Source: Mesostigma viride (taxonomy: Eukaryota > Streptophyta > Mesostigmatophyceae > Mesostigmatales > Mesostigmataceae). Taken from it: a DNA stretch of 64,000 nt. The stretch lies in assembly GCA_009746045.1 (NCBI GenBank), contig RPFO01000022.1, forward strand, positions 2,553,937 to 2,617,936, in the 5' to 3' direction. A program made the position numbers and the translations under genes. The notes under the pieces were generated by a model that saw only the letters and a program-made list of their open reading frames with translations, was not told the origin of the DNA and ran no database searches. Positions 55,663 to 64,000 of this stretch are shown here, in pieces. The first letter of the stretch is position 1. Each line of letters begins with the position of its first letter.

Positions 55663-56794
55663 GGAGGTGCCTGAGGAGTGGCGCCCTTTGCCGTGGCCAT
55701 CTCGCGCGGACATCTCCGCCCTGCGTGAGCACGATGCAGCGCCTGAACCACCACCGACGCAAGAAGAGCACTTCATGGCGTTGGTCGACGCAGAGGCGGT
55801 GCGCGTCACCCCGCTGGTAGACCGAGTTCGTCATGATGGCCACACACAGCAGGAATGGGCGGCAGAAGACAGGGCCATGGCAGCCAAGGTCGCTTACTTG
55901 AAGCGCATGCAAGGCGTTGAGAAAGGCTCCGCTGTTCTATACTGGCACCCTTCAGCTGGTATTCTCTGCAACTCGAAGCTCACGTGGACTCCAGTCCTCG
56001 TTGGCATCATCAAGGAGGTGGTTGCGAAGGAGGATGGCGGCCAACCTTCTATTGAGCTCTTTGTATACCGCGCTAAGCATTTGCATGACACGTGGCACCC
56101 GTGGAATACAGACATTGCGCAATGGCCCCATCCGCCAACCACTGCGGCGCACACGGTGATCATCACCGCCTCAGACCTCGTCTTGACACAAGTGGTGGGC
56201 AAGCGAGGTCAGCCGCCCCATGGAGTCTCCTTGGGTGCGAACGAAAAGCTCACCAAGGAGTGCCTAAAGGCGCTGAAGGAGGTGCCCTATGACGCGGAAC
56301 ACCCGGTCGTGAAGTGGCAAGATGCTGAATGCTCGAAGGGCATCGTCGGCATGGCGAAGGCATGCTGGGAAGGCGTAACGCTGCAGGTCAAGAGTGGCAG
56401 CCGCAACCTCGTAGGGCAAGTCGTGTGTCATTGGGCGTCGGAGCGTGTGACATCCGCGGACGGTCGCACCGAAAGCCGGGACGGCAGGTACCATGGTCGT
56501 GTCGCTGTTGTCGACACGCAAAACGACATGGTAGCCATGTACTGGGGTGCCCGTTGGGAGGAGGACGCGGTTTCTTGCGTGCCTCTCCACGAGCTGGAGG
56601 CACAGATCTGCGGGTGCCCCGGTGTGGTCGTCCCTGCGTTGCAAGCGCCGGATATCACCCTGGCCGAGGCTCGATTGCGCGAGATGGTTCCACCCAGCGA
56701 CGTTGTGGCGGAGAACAACAACGCAGGCGCCTCCCGGCGTCGGAAGCGAGCGCTCATCCTTGCCGATGACGATGACGACGACGACGACTGCTGA
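55577..56794 (+). CDS. Plus-strand transposon gene, main frame, unrecognised acidic-tailed protein
   Basis: A 405-codon frame. The convincing part begins around SQVPHAPEEVPEEWRPLPWP (after about residue 20), so the first ATG may not be the real start. Later blocks include LYWHPSAGILCNSKLTWTPV, IELFVYRAKHLHDTWHPW, GQVVCHWASERVTS, RYHGRVAVVDTQNDMVAMYW and GARWEEDAVSCVPLHELEAQ. It ends with a basic cluster SRRRKRAL (likely nuclear localisation) and a run of eight aspartates. The RYHGRV...VAMYW...W...VPLHELE pattern looks like a small beta-barrel (Tudor/BAH-like), which is a guess. No DDE transposase signature is seen. Together with 55264-55662 it probably forms one protein via an intron, +1 frameshift or an ancestral indel. 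Confidence 0.6.
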   Translation: MASGSGTFRPTPSSQTRPFFASQVPHAPEEVPEEWRPLPWPSRADISALREHDAAPEPPPTQEEHFMALVDAEAVRVTPLVDRVRHDGHTQQEWAAEDRAMAAKVAYLKRMQGVEKGSAVLYWHPSAGILCNSKLTWTPVLVGIIKEVVAKEDGGQPSIELFVYRAKHLHDTWHPWNTDIAQWPHPPTTAAHTVIITASDLVLTQVVGKRGQPPHGVSLGANEKLTKECLKALKEVPYDAEHPVVKWQDAECSKGIVGMAKACWEGVTLQVKSGSRNLVGQVVCHWASERVTSADGRTESRDGRYHGRVAVVDTQNDMVAMYWGARWEEDAVSCVPLHELEAQICGCPGVVVPALQAPDITLAEARLREMVPPSDVVAENNNAGASRRRKRALILADDDDDDDDC

Positions 56795-58067
56795 AGCGCA
56801 AGCAGCGTTGTTGTCATTGAGCTGCTCATGTGCTGCTGCTGCTGCTGTGCTGCCATGCTATTGCTGCTGCATTGCTGCCGTACTGCTGCTGTGCTATTGT
56901 GCTGATGTGTTGCTGCATTGCTGCCGTGCCGCTGATGTATTGCTGTCGTGCTGCTGTGTTGATGCACTGCTGCATTGCTGCCGTGCTGCTGAGCTAGTAC
57001 TGCCTATTAGTGAATTTCCTATCAATGGACTATAGTCCACTGATAGGAAATTCAGGAATCGGCATACTAAGTTGCTGCTGCGCTGACTTGTGCTCCTGCT
57101 ATGCGGCCGTGTTGATGTGCTACAGTTGTGCTGCTGCTGTGCTACGGTCATGCTGCTGCTGTGTTGCTGGGCTGATGTGTTGTTGCATTGATGTAGTGGC
57201 TATTGTTCCGCTACTACAATTTGCTACTGATGCCGCTGCTGGTGCTTTTTTGCATGTCAGTGCCCGCTATGTTCACACCACTGTTGCCGCGGTTGGTATC
57301 GCGTGATTTCCACCGGTTGTGCGTTGACATGTGTTACTCATGCATTTGCCCCTATATTTGGTAGCACGCGGTTTCGCGTTAGTTAGGTGCAGACAGCTGC
57401 ATGTAGACAAACATCTTGTTTAAGTCGGTCAATTAACTGTTCTTGACGCATCATGGTCCAAGTCGACCGACCTGTAGGGACCAGTAGAGCAATTGTCTAG
57501 GAGAAAGAGCGTGATCGCTGCAGAAGCCGCGTGGCAGCCGTGGCTGTACCTGTAGTACGACCTGCATATATATGGATACTGTATTTGGATACTGGGTTGT
57601 TTATCAATTCTGGTTTTAATTTATTTAGTGTACCTGGTGTTGGCATGCCAACTCAGTGCTAAACTACTTTATGCACAATGATGCAACTTGATGCTATAGT
57701 GACGTGCCACGATGTAACTTTATTAACTTCACCATTAGTCATGGGGTCAATAGGATTGCTCATTATGCCATGTTAACATGAACCATGGGTTACGTAATAG
57801 TGAAAACAGTAATCATGATGCTCCACTTGAAGTCTCCAACATGGTCATGTTTGGAATTTTATTGATCATATTCACAATATATGAAAAGAGACAACAAACG
57901 TGGAAGCATGGCACGCCGAGGCCGATAATATATGTGTGAAATATGAAAAGAGACAACATCTTTGGCAAGCATGATCATATTATGCTTGCCAAACATATTA
58001 ATGATATCGACCATGTCCAGAAACCATGTTTGCCAATGGTGCATTTAGGATACATTTGAAGCCGTGC
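56795..58067. other. Right non-coding part, inner transposon
   Basis: CTG/TGC-rich irregular repeats (56820-57000) are followed by a 42-bp near-perfect palindrome (57012-57053, centre GGACTATAGTCC), further CTG-rich sequence to 57170, and AT-rich sequence to the right end. No gene is supported. The same block is at 58886-60156 in the outer copy, palindrome at 59101-59142. Confidence 0.6.
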
Positions 58068-58096
58068 AAATGTATCCTAATCCGGTAAAACCACCC
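58068..58096 (-). repeat. Right terminal inverted repeat, inner copy
   Basis: Perfect reverse complement of 48934-48962, followed by the repeated target triplet CAT. Confidence 0.95.
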
Positions 58097-58099
58097 CAT

Positions 58100-58885
58100 C
58101 AAGGAGGTGGTTGCGAAGGAGGATGGCGGCCAACCTTCTATTGAGCTCTTTGTATACCGCGCTAAGCATTTGCATGACACGTGGCACCCGTGGAATACAG
58201 ACATTGCGCAATGGCCCCATCCGCCAACCACTGCGGCGCACACGGTGATCATCACCGCCTCAGACCTCGTCTTGACACAAGTGGTGGGCAAGCGAGGTCA
58301 GCCGCCCCATGGAGTCTCCTTGGGTGCGAACAAAAAGCTCACCAAGGAGTGCCTAAAGGCGCTGAAGGAGGTGCCCTATGACGCGGAACACCCGGTCGTG
58401 AAGTGGCAAGATGCTGAATGCTCAAAGGGCATCGTCGGCATGGCGAAGGCATGCTGGGAAGGCGTAACGCTGCAGGTCAAGAGTGGCAGCCGCAACCTCG
58501 TAGGGCAAGTCGTGTGTCATTGGGCGTCGGAGCGTGTGACATCCGCGGACGGTCGCACCGAAAGCCGGGACGGCAGGTACCATGGTCGTGTCGCTGTTGT
58601 CGACACGCAAAACGACATGGTAGCCATGTACTGGGGTGCCCGTTGGGAGGAGGACGCGGTTTCTTGCGTGCCTCTCCACGAGCTGGAGGCACAGATCTGC
58701 GGGTGCCCCGGTGTGGTCGTCCCTGCGTTGCAAGCGCCGGATATCACCCTGGCCGAGGCTCGATTGCGCGAGATGGTTCCACCCAGCGACGTTGTGGCGG
58801 AGAACAACAACGCAGGCGCCTCCCGGCGTCGGAAGCGAGCGCTCATCCTTGCCGATGACGATGACGACGACGACGACTGCTGAAG
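58100..58885 (+). pseudogene. Plus-strand transposon gene, outer copy, 3' part after the self-insertion
   Basis: Resumes right after the second CAT with codons for KEVVAKEDGGQPSIELFVYR and continues to the acidic tail and stop at 58881-58883. It differs from the inner copy by single changes such as GCGAACAAAAAG for GCGAACGAAAAG (58330). No start of its own is plausible. Confidence 0.8.
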
Positions 58886-60156
58886 CGCAAGCAGCGTTGT
58901 TGTCATTGAGCTGCTCATGTGCTGCTGCTGCTGCTGTGCTGCCATGCTACTGCTGCTGCATTGCTGCCGTGCTGCTGCTGTGCTATTGTGCTGATGTGTT
59001 GCTGCATTGCTGCCGTGCCGCTGATGTATTGCTGTCGTGCTGCTGTGTTGATGCACTGCTGCATTGCTGCCGTGCTGCTGAGCTAGTACTGCCTATTAGT
59101 GAATTTCCTATCAATGGACTATAGTCCACTGATAGGAAATTCAGGAATCGGCATACTAAGTTGCTGCTGCGCTGACTTGTGCTCCTGCTATGCGGCCGTG
59201 TTGATGTGCTACAGTTGTGCTGCTGCTGTGCTACGGTCATGCTGCTGCTGTGTTGCTGGGCTGATGTGTTGTTGCATTGATGTAGTGGCTATTGTTCCGC
59301 TACTACAATTTGCTACTGATGCCGCTGCTGGTGCTTTTTTGCATGTCAGTGCCCGCTATGTTCACACCACTGTTGCCGCGGTTGGTATCGCGTGATTTCC
59401 ACCGGTTGTGCGTTGACATGTGTTACTCATGCATTTCCCCCTATATTTGGTAGCACGCGGTTTCGCGTTAGTTAGGTGCAGACAGCTGCATGTAGACAAA
59501 CATCTTGTTTAAGTCGGTCAATTAACTGTTCTTGACGCATCATGGTCCAAGTCGACCGACCTGTAGGGACCAGTAGAGCAATTGTCTAGGAGAAAGAGCG
59601 TGATCGCTGCAGAAGCCGCGTGGCAGCCGTGGCTGCACCTGTAGTACGACCTGCATATATATGGATACTGTATTTGGATACTGGGTTGTTTATCAATTCT
59701 GGTTTTAATTTATTTAGTGTACCTGGTGTTGGCATGCCAACTCAGTGCTAAACTACTTTATGCACAATGATGCAACTTGATGCTATAGTGACGTGCCACG
59801 ATGTAACTTTATTAACTTCACCATTAGTCATGGGGTCAATAGGATTGCTCATTATGCCATGTTAACATGAACCATGGGTTACGTAATAGTGAAAACAGTA
59901 ATCATGATGCTCCACTTGAAGTCTCCAACATGGTCATGTTTGGAATTTTATTGATCATACTTACAATATATGAAAAGAGACAACAAACGTGGAAGCATGG
60001 CACGCCGAGGCCGATAATATATGTGTGAAATATGAAAAGAGACAACATCTTTGGCAAGCATGATCATATCATGCTTGCCAAACATATTAATGATATCGAC
60101 CATGTCCAGAAACCATGTTTGCCAATGGTGCATTTAGGATACATTTGAAGCCGTGC

Positions 60157-60185
60157 AAATGTATCCTAATCCGGTAAAACCACCC
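60157..60185 (-). repeat. Right terminal inverted repeat, outer copy
   Basis: Perfect reverse complement of 41755-41783. Just inside it, TTTAGGATACATTTG (60132-60146) and its inverted counterpart form a stem-loop around GAAGCCGTG. Confidence 0.95.
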
Positions 60186-60188
60186 GGT

Positions 60189-62913
60189 CATCCCCGTGCA
60201 GCGAAGCATACACTGGCAGTCCTTCCCATTGCCCCAGAAACAGACAGGGGTCTACAGGAGAGACCTTCAAGTTGCAATGCTCCTTCAGGAAACGGTTGAG
60301 AGTCTCCCTCCAGATTATTGGACTTGACCTCAGGCCCTCCAGGCCCTTGAGGATTTTAAGGAACTCCGTGTGGATGTCCCTTTTCCATACAGCAGGCACC
60401 CTAACATAGAAAGGCGTCTTGCCCTCCCACTTTTCCTGTGCCACATCTGCATCCCCCTCCAGAAATGCCCTCTTGAAGTCTATCACCACTGAGCCATAGT
60501 CCAAGCCCTTGTTGAGAAGGCCTAGAAAGACACACAGCAGCAGCCTCCAAGTATCATGCAGCATGCCAGGGGTATACAACTCCTCAGCAGTGCACTCACC
60601 AGTACCCTTGAACTCATTCAGCACTGGCCTGACATGTGGTACCTTGACCCCGTCCACCTCCTTCATCTTGATGACAAACTTGAGCTTGAGTAGACGTCGT
60701 GCAGGAGGCAGGTCATTGACAGGTTCCACGCATTTCTTGGAGATCCAGTCCTCCCCAGATTTAATCAGACCCAGTGTTACCTGGGGACACATAATGGGAG
60801 AGGACATGAGCTTCACCAGGCCTTGGTAGTTGATAGGGCTGTGTCCAGCAAGTGAGTGAGGACCAATGCCCAAACTGCTTGGATGACTAGCAGCTGGCAG
60901 TATGAGGTCATCAACCAAGGGCTCCTGCCCCTGGCACACTTGCACACGCTTAACCGACCTGGTTACTGCACGTGATAGGTGAGTGGTCCTGAAATTAATC
61001 AGTGGGACCTGACCAGCCCCTTCCTTAGTCAGGAGAGAGGACGTGATCACTACCCCATCCTGGCATAGGAAATTCTGCCCCAGAAGAGCAGGTCCTTGAT
61101 AGCCCTCCAAGACACAAAAAGCAGTGTCCTGTCCAAGGATAGGAATGAATACCTCACCCAGTACCTTCACGTGTACCCCGCCACTGAAGTCAGACACAAA
61201 CTGATAGCTGGGTTCAGACATGCTGTACCCTGCTGCAGCCCTGGTCCCAATGATGGAAACCTGAGAATTAGTGTCTACCTCTAAGGCAGTGTCCAGCCCC
61301 AGATTGCCATGCCACCTGAGCTTGGCTACCTTGGGCTGCTTCTTGGCCCTTTGTAGAGCCCCAATCAATCCAGCCAAACTTGTCCCCCTGGGCTTGGTTA
61401 GTGCCTTGGGCTTGACAGTTGACTCCCCAGCTGTTGACCTTGCAGCCTGTTCAACAAGTACCTCTGCAACCTGGCCAGGGCTGACAGATTCCCCTGCAAC
61501 AGATGTGGTCGTTGCGTCAGTGATGTCACCTGGGACCTGAAAATCCTGCAGATCCTGTGAGCCTTGTGCCTGACTGCCCTCATTCATCAGGTTAGGCTTG
61601 ACATATGACCAACTCAGCCGGTGTACATGCTTTGGTTCGTCCTCCATGCTGACCAAGCATGCGTGGCTAGCTTCATCAACCTGGGTAACCACCCCAGGAC
61701 TCCAGCTACCACGTTTGCCATAAAGGCTAGGTTCCTTCCAAGCTAGGACCTTCTGACCCACTTGTGGCTCCAGCATCTTCCAACCCCGGTCCTTCTCCCT
61801 CAGCTTGGCAAAGGTGACATGTGCAGCATGTTTCCAGCCCTCCAGCACATGTGGTGGGCACAGGCCATGATATAGACCCATTGGGCTGACAGCAACTCCA
61901 TCATAGTAGAAGTTAACCCTGCTGTTCAGCTGCTGCTCCACGTTCCTCAGCCATGCACTCCTGACAAGTGCAGGTGCAGACAAGGGTACCCAGTCTTCAG
62001 AGATGATCAATTTCTTGACCTCCTGGATTGCCCTCTCGATAGCACCCTGCTGCCCATGAGCCTCCCTAGGTGTAACCAGCAACTCAGGAAGGGTAGGATC
62101 ACCCTTGAGATGCTGAAACTGCATGTCCACCTGGATCCTTGTGGTAGGAAACTTGGCTCTTACATTCTGCAGGGCAGCCAGCAAGTACCTGTTCTTCATA
62201 GAAGGTAAATGCTCCAGCACCTTGTATTTCGTGTACCTGTCCACGCACACCAACAGTTGCATGCCCCTGATGTGTTGGATATCACACTGCAGATCACCAA
62301 TGCTCTGAGGTAGAGCTTTGGCATGTGATTTCCTGGGCTTGTTGGAGGACAACTGGCACTTACACCGTGAGGCAGCTTGCTGACACGCCTTAAGAAGGGG
62401 TGCCCTGCCCATACGGAAGGCAAAGTTGTTTGACAGAGAAGTGGCATGCCCAAACATGTTGTGGATTCGGGCACCCAACTCCTGGTACACAGAGGAAGCA
62501 GTCCCTGGCACAGTCAGGACTGTGCTGTCAGGTTGTCCAGCATCACCATGCTGACTTCCATCCTGTTCTGACTCAGAGCCTGAGTCACCCTGCTCATGCC
62601 CAACACCTGGACCGCCAGCAGGGACCACATGCATACCACCAGAGGCCTTCACACCCCTCTGTGGTTGTACATTGGTTTCTCTCAAAATGAGAGGTCCACC
62701 CTCGTGCCCAGCACGAGGATGCATAGGGTCAGACATTCTTACAGCTGCACCAGCTGTCAAGGACGTCTTCATAGGAACCTGTACCTCTCCAGGTGACCTG
62801 GGGCCACACTGAACCTGGAGATCACCCTCTTGTTGCCCAGATATAAAATCTGCATTGGAGCACCTGGCCTCCCCCTTGGGTGAATTAAGGTGTGTAGGGG
62901 TTGCCTCAGACAG
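60189..62913 (-). pseudogene. Copia-like pol, 5' part: integrase, protease and RT up to HGDD
   Basis: Open from the gag stop (62914) without interruption until the insertion. Counting from the ATG at 62772: an integrase zinc finger around residues 104-139 (H104, H109, C130, C137/C139), an integrase core with likely D164, D216 and E246, and a C-terminal domain WSPGVVTQVD...HRLSWSYVKP (350-392). A retropepsin-like domain (about 490-570, LEVDTNSQVSIIG with DTN in place of DTG, and PALLGQNFL) follows, then RT (690-862) with VVIDFKRAFLEGD and LEGLRSSPIIW, and ASLHGDD at the end. The HGDD motif is cut at its last codon by the transposon. Placing protease after integrase is unlike standard Copia (GAG-PR-IN-RT-RH). 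The translation beyond 60187 is from the transposon end and is spurious. Confidence 0.85.
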
Positions 62914-64000
62914 TCACTGCTCCTTGTTGTCTTCTTGCTGACTGCCCTTTGAAGGCTGGCCTGCCTGGGACTTGTTGTTGTTCTTCTTGTTGTTGTTGTT
63001 ATTCTTGTTGCTGCCCTGGCCCTGGGACTTCTTGAAGCTGGGACACTCCTTCTTGATGTGCCCCCACCCCTTGCACAGGTAGCATTGTATCTTGGACTTG
63101 CCCTGGCCACTGCCCCCATTGTCAGACGCGTTGCCCTGCTTGGGCTGACCACCCACCCGCCTGAACACCGACTTGGAGTGTGACCTCCTGTCAGAATCAG
63201 GTGAATGATCTCCCTTGCGCTTGTGATGGTTGCCCCTACGCCCTCCTTGGCTTCGGTCAGCCTCAGACGTCTTGGAGCCACCCTGGGTACGCCCGCCTGC
63301 CTGGGTAGCCTTCACTGCTGGCACTCCACCCTCAAACAGCTCCTCTGCCTCGAGAGCTTGTTTAATGATGACCTTGTAGGCCTTCAGGGTAGAGTGTGGG
63401 GCACACATGACTTTTAAGGAGCCACGTGTCGCCTTATCCAGCCCAGAAACCTTGAGCCAGTTGGTTAGGGCTATGTTATCAGCGACATTAAAGCCGTGAG
63501 CCCTGCCCTCCTCAACCATCTTACAATAGTTGAGAAAGTTCTGGATCAGGTCCCCCTTGACCTCCCACCCTTGGTACTTGTCCTGCCAATGGATGCCGAC
63601 CTTCTTTCGTTGGTCCTCCAGCAGCTCCTTCAGCTCAGCCACGTACAGTGCCCAGGCCTTATTGGCCTTTTTGCACTCCCTGGTTAGGTCCTTAATCTGG
63701 TCAGTACACTTGCCAAAAGTGCTACTGCCTATCCAGATTTGATAGTAATTTGTACCACCGTACAAGCTAGGGAACCCTTCCAATCCCTCCACAAACTCTT
63801 CAGCCTGCTTAGGCTTGGAGTCTGAGGTTACAGGCTGCAACTGATTGACAATTAAAAGACCCTGTGTGGTAAGATCAAAGCCATGAATAGCTTGTGCATT
63901 ATTATTATTGTGAGGAAGGTTGGTAATCTCTCCGGTAAGCCCCACGTCATCTACGTGAGCGGTTCCACTACCAGCACCCCCATTATTATTCCCACTGGCT
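62914..64000 (-). CDS. Copia-like gag, N-terminus outside window
   Basis: Open from the window edge to a TGA at 62914-62916. It holds a helical capsid-like region (KQAEEFVEGLEGFPSLYGG, LTRECKKANKAWALYVAELK, LTNWLKVSGLDKATRGSLKV), a basic linker (RRGNHHKRKGDHSPDSDRRS), one CCHC zinc knuckle (CYLCKGWGHIKKEC, CX2CX4HX4C) and an asparagine/lysine-rich tail. No ATG is needed inside the window because the frame extends upstream without a stop. Pol follows in the same frame immediately after the TGA. Confidence 0.85.
   Translation of the reverse strand, partial: ASGNNNGGAGSGTAHVDDVGLTGEITNLPHNNNNAQAIHGFDLTTQGLLIVNQLQPVTSDSKPKQAEEFVEGLEGFPSLYGGTNYYQIWIGSSTFGKCTDQIKDLTRECKKANKAWALYVAELKELLEDQRKKVGIHWQDKYQGWEVKGDLIQNFLNYCKMVEEGRAHGFNVADNIALTNWLKVSGLDKATRGSLKVMCAPHSTLKAYKVIIKQALEAEELFEGGVPAVKATQAGGRTQGGSKTSEADRSQGGRRGNHHKRKGDHSPDSDRRSHSKSVFRRVGGQPKQGNASDNGGSGQGKSKIQCYLCKGWGHIKKECPSFKKSQGQGSNKNNNNNKKNNNKSQAGQPSKGSQQEDNKEQ

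Larger units (their letters stand above)
48934..58096 (+). mobile_element. 9.2 kb TIR transposon, inner copy (complete)
   Basis: Identical 29-bp terminal inverted repeats (48934-48962, 58068-58096) and duplication CAT (48931-48933, 58097-58099). The target is the plus-strand gene of the outer copy, at the codons for LVGI|IKEV. The inner copy itself retains that gene uninterrupted (55977-56020). The two copies are nearly identical outside tandem arrays. Gene content in order: minus-strand gene (49493-51378), 149-bp higher-order array, short promoter-like repeats, captured exons (53298-54073), GC-rich array, plus-strand gene (55264-56794). Confidence 0.92.
41755..60185 (+). mobile_element. 9.3 kb TIR transposon, outer copy, carrying a nested copy of itself
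   Basis: Ends are perfect 29-bp inverted repeats starting GGGTGGTTTTACCGG. The 3-bp duplication GGT (41752-41754, 60186-60188) lies in the RT gene of the Copia-like element. Removing bases 41755-60188 restores continuous RT coding across the HGDD motif. Its own sequence is 41755-48933 plus 58100-60185 (9265 bp); bases 48934-58096 are a second copy, and 58097-58099 the second copy of that insertion's CAT duplication. Subterminal TAGGATACATTT words are repeated directly at the left end (41793) and inverted at the right end (60133). No recognisable transposase is seen. A 3-bp duplication occurs in CACTA and PIF/Harbinger elements, but the end sequence does not start CACTA. Confidence 0.9.
39291..64000 (-). 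mobile_element. Copia-like LTR retrotransposon, runs off the right edge
   Basis: Minus-strand element whose 3' end lies at 39291 (terminal CA on the minus strand, cutting into the LINE RT) and whose gag continues beyond 64000. Coding order is gag (zinc knuckle), integrase, aspartic protease, RT, RNase H. The 18.4 kb block 41755-60185 is a later insertion; without it about 6.3 kb of the element is in the window. The 5' LTR and the second copy of the target duplication lie outside. Confidence 0.8.

Overview
This is a eukaryotic, repeat-dominated nuclear window. I find no bacterial-type gene organisation. Spliceosomal GT/AG exon signatures, LINE and LTR reverse transcriptases, ORF1-type retroposons and large minisatellites account for most of it. 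A pair of exons whose translation matches the ciliary protein family CFAP299 suggests a lineage with flagella. Together with the style of the retroelements this fits an alga, perhaps green, but I cannot name the organism from sequence alone.

Positions 1-16990 hold retroposons that carry an L1-type ORF1 (coiled coil plus RRM-like C-terminus) but no reverse transcriptase, and two copies (A and C) of a 1.78 kb DNA element with GTCCTAAATTTAGGAC palindromes near both ends. They also hold a cluster of inverted LINE 3' ends at 12966-14150 and stretches with no gene I can support. Positions 16990-29100 are mostly non-coding. They contain a 2.1 kb array of 18-bp units, an 11-bp array, a (TCCG)n array, a putative two-exon small gene, and a 2.7 kb terminal-inverted-repeat element enclosing a LINE ORF2 fragment. 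Positions 29100-38150 are a dense pile of ORF1-only retroposons on both strands, many nested in each other with readable target-site duplications. DNA element B sits inside one of them.

Positions 38152-64000 form a stack of four insertions. A LINE reverse transcriptase (38152-39290) is cut off by a Copia-like LTR retrotransposon on the minus strand (39291 to beyond 64000). That element's RT gene is split precisely at the HGDD motif by an 18.4 kb insertion (41755-60185) with perfect 29-bp terminal inverted repeats and a 3-bp target duplication. The insertion is two copies of one roughly 9.2 kb transposon, the second (48934-58096) inserted into a gene of the first, again with a 3-bp duplication.

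The 9.2 kb transposon is the most interesting object in the window. It carries a minus-strand glutamine-rich coiled-coil gene, a plus-strand gene for an unrecognised protein with an acidic tail, four kinds of tandem array, and two captured CFAP299-like exons with splice sites. I see no recognisable transposase, so its superfamily is open. The LTR element is also unusual: its domain order reads GAG-IN-PR-RT-RNaseH, and gag and pol share one frame separated by a single UGA codon.
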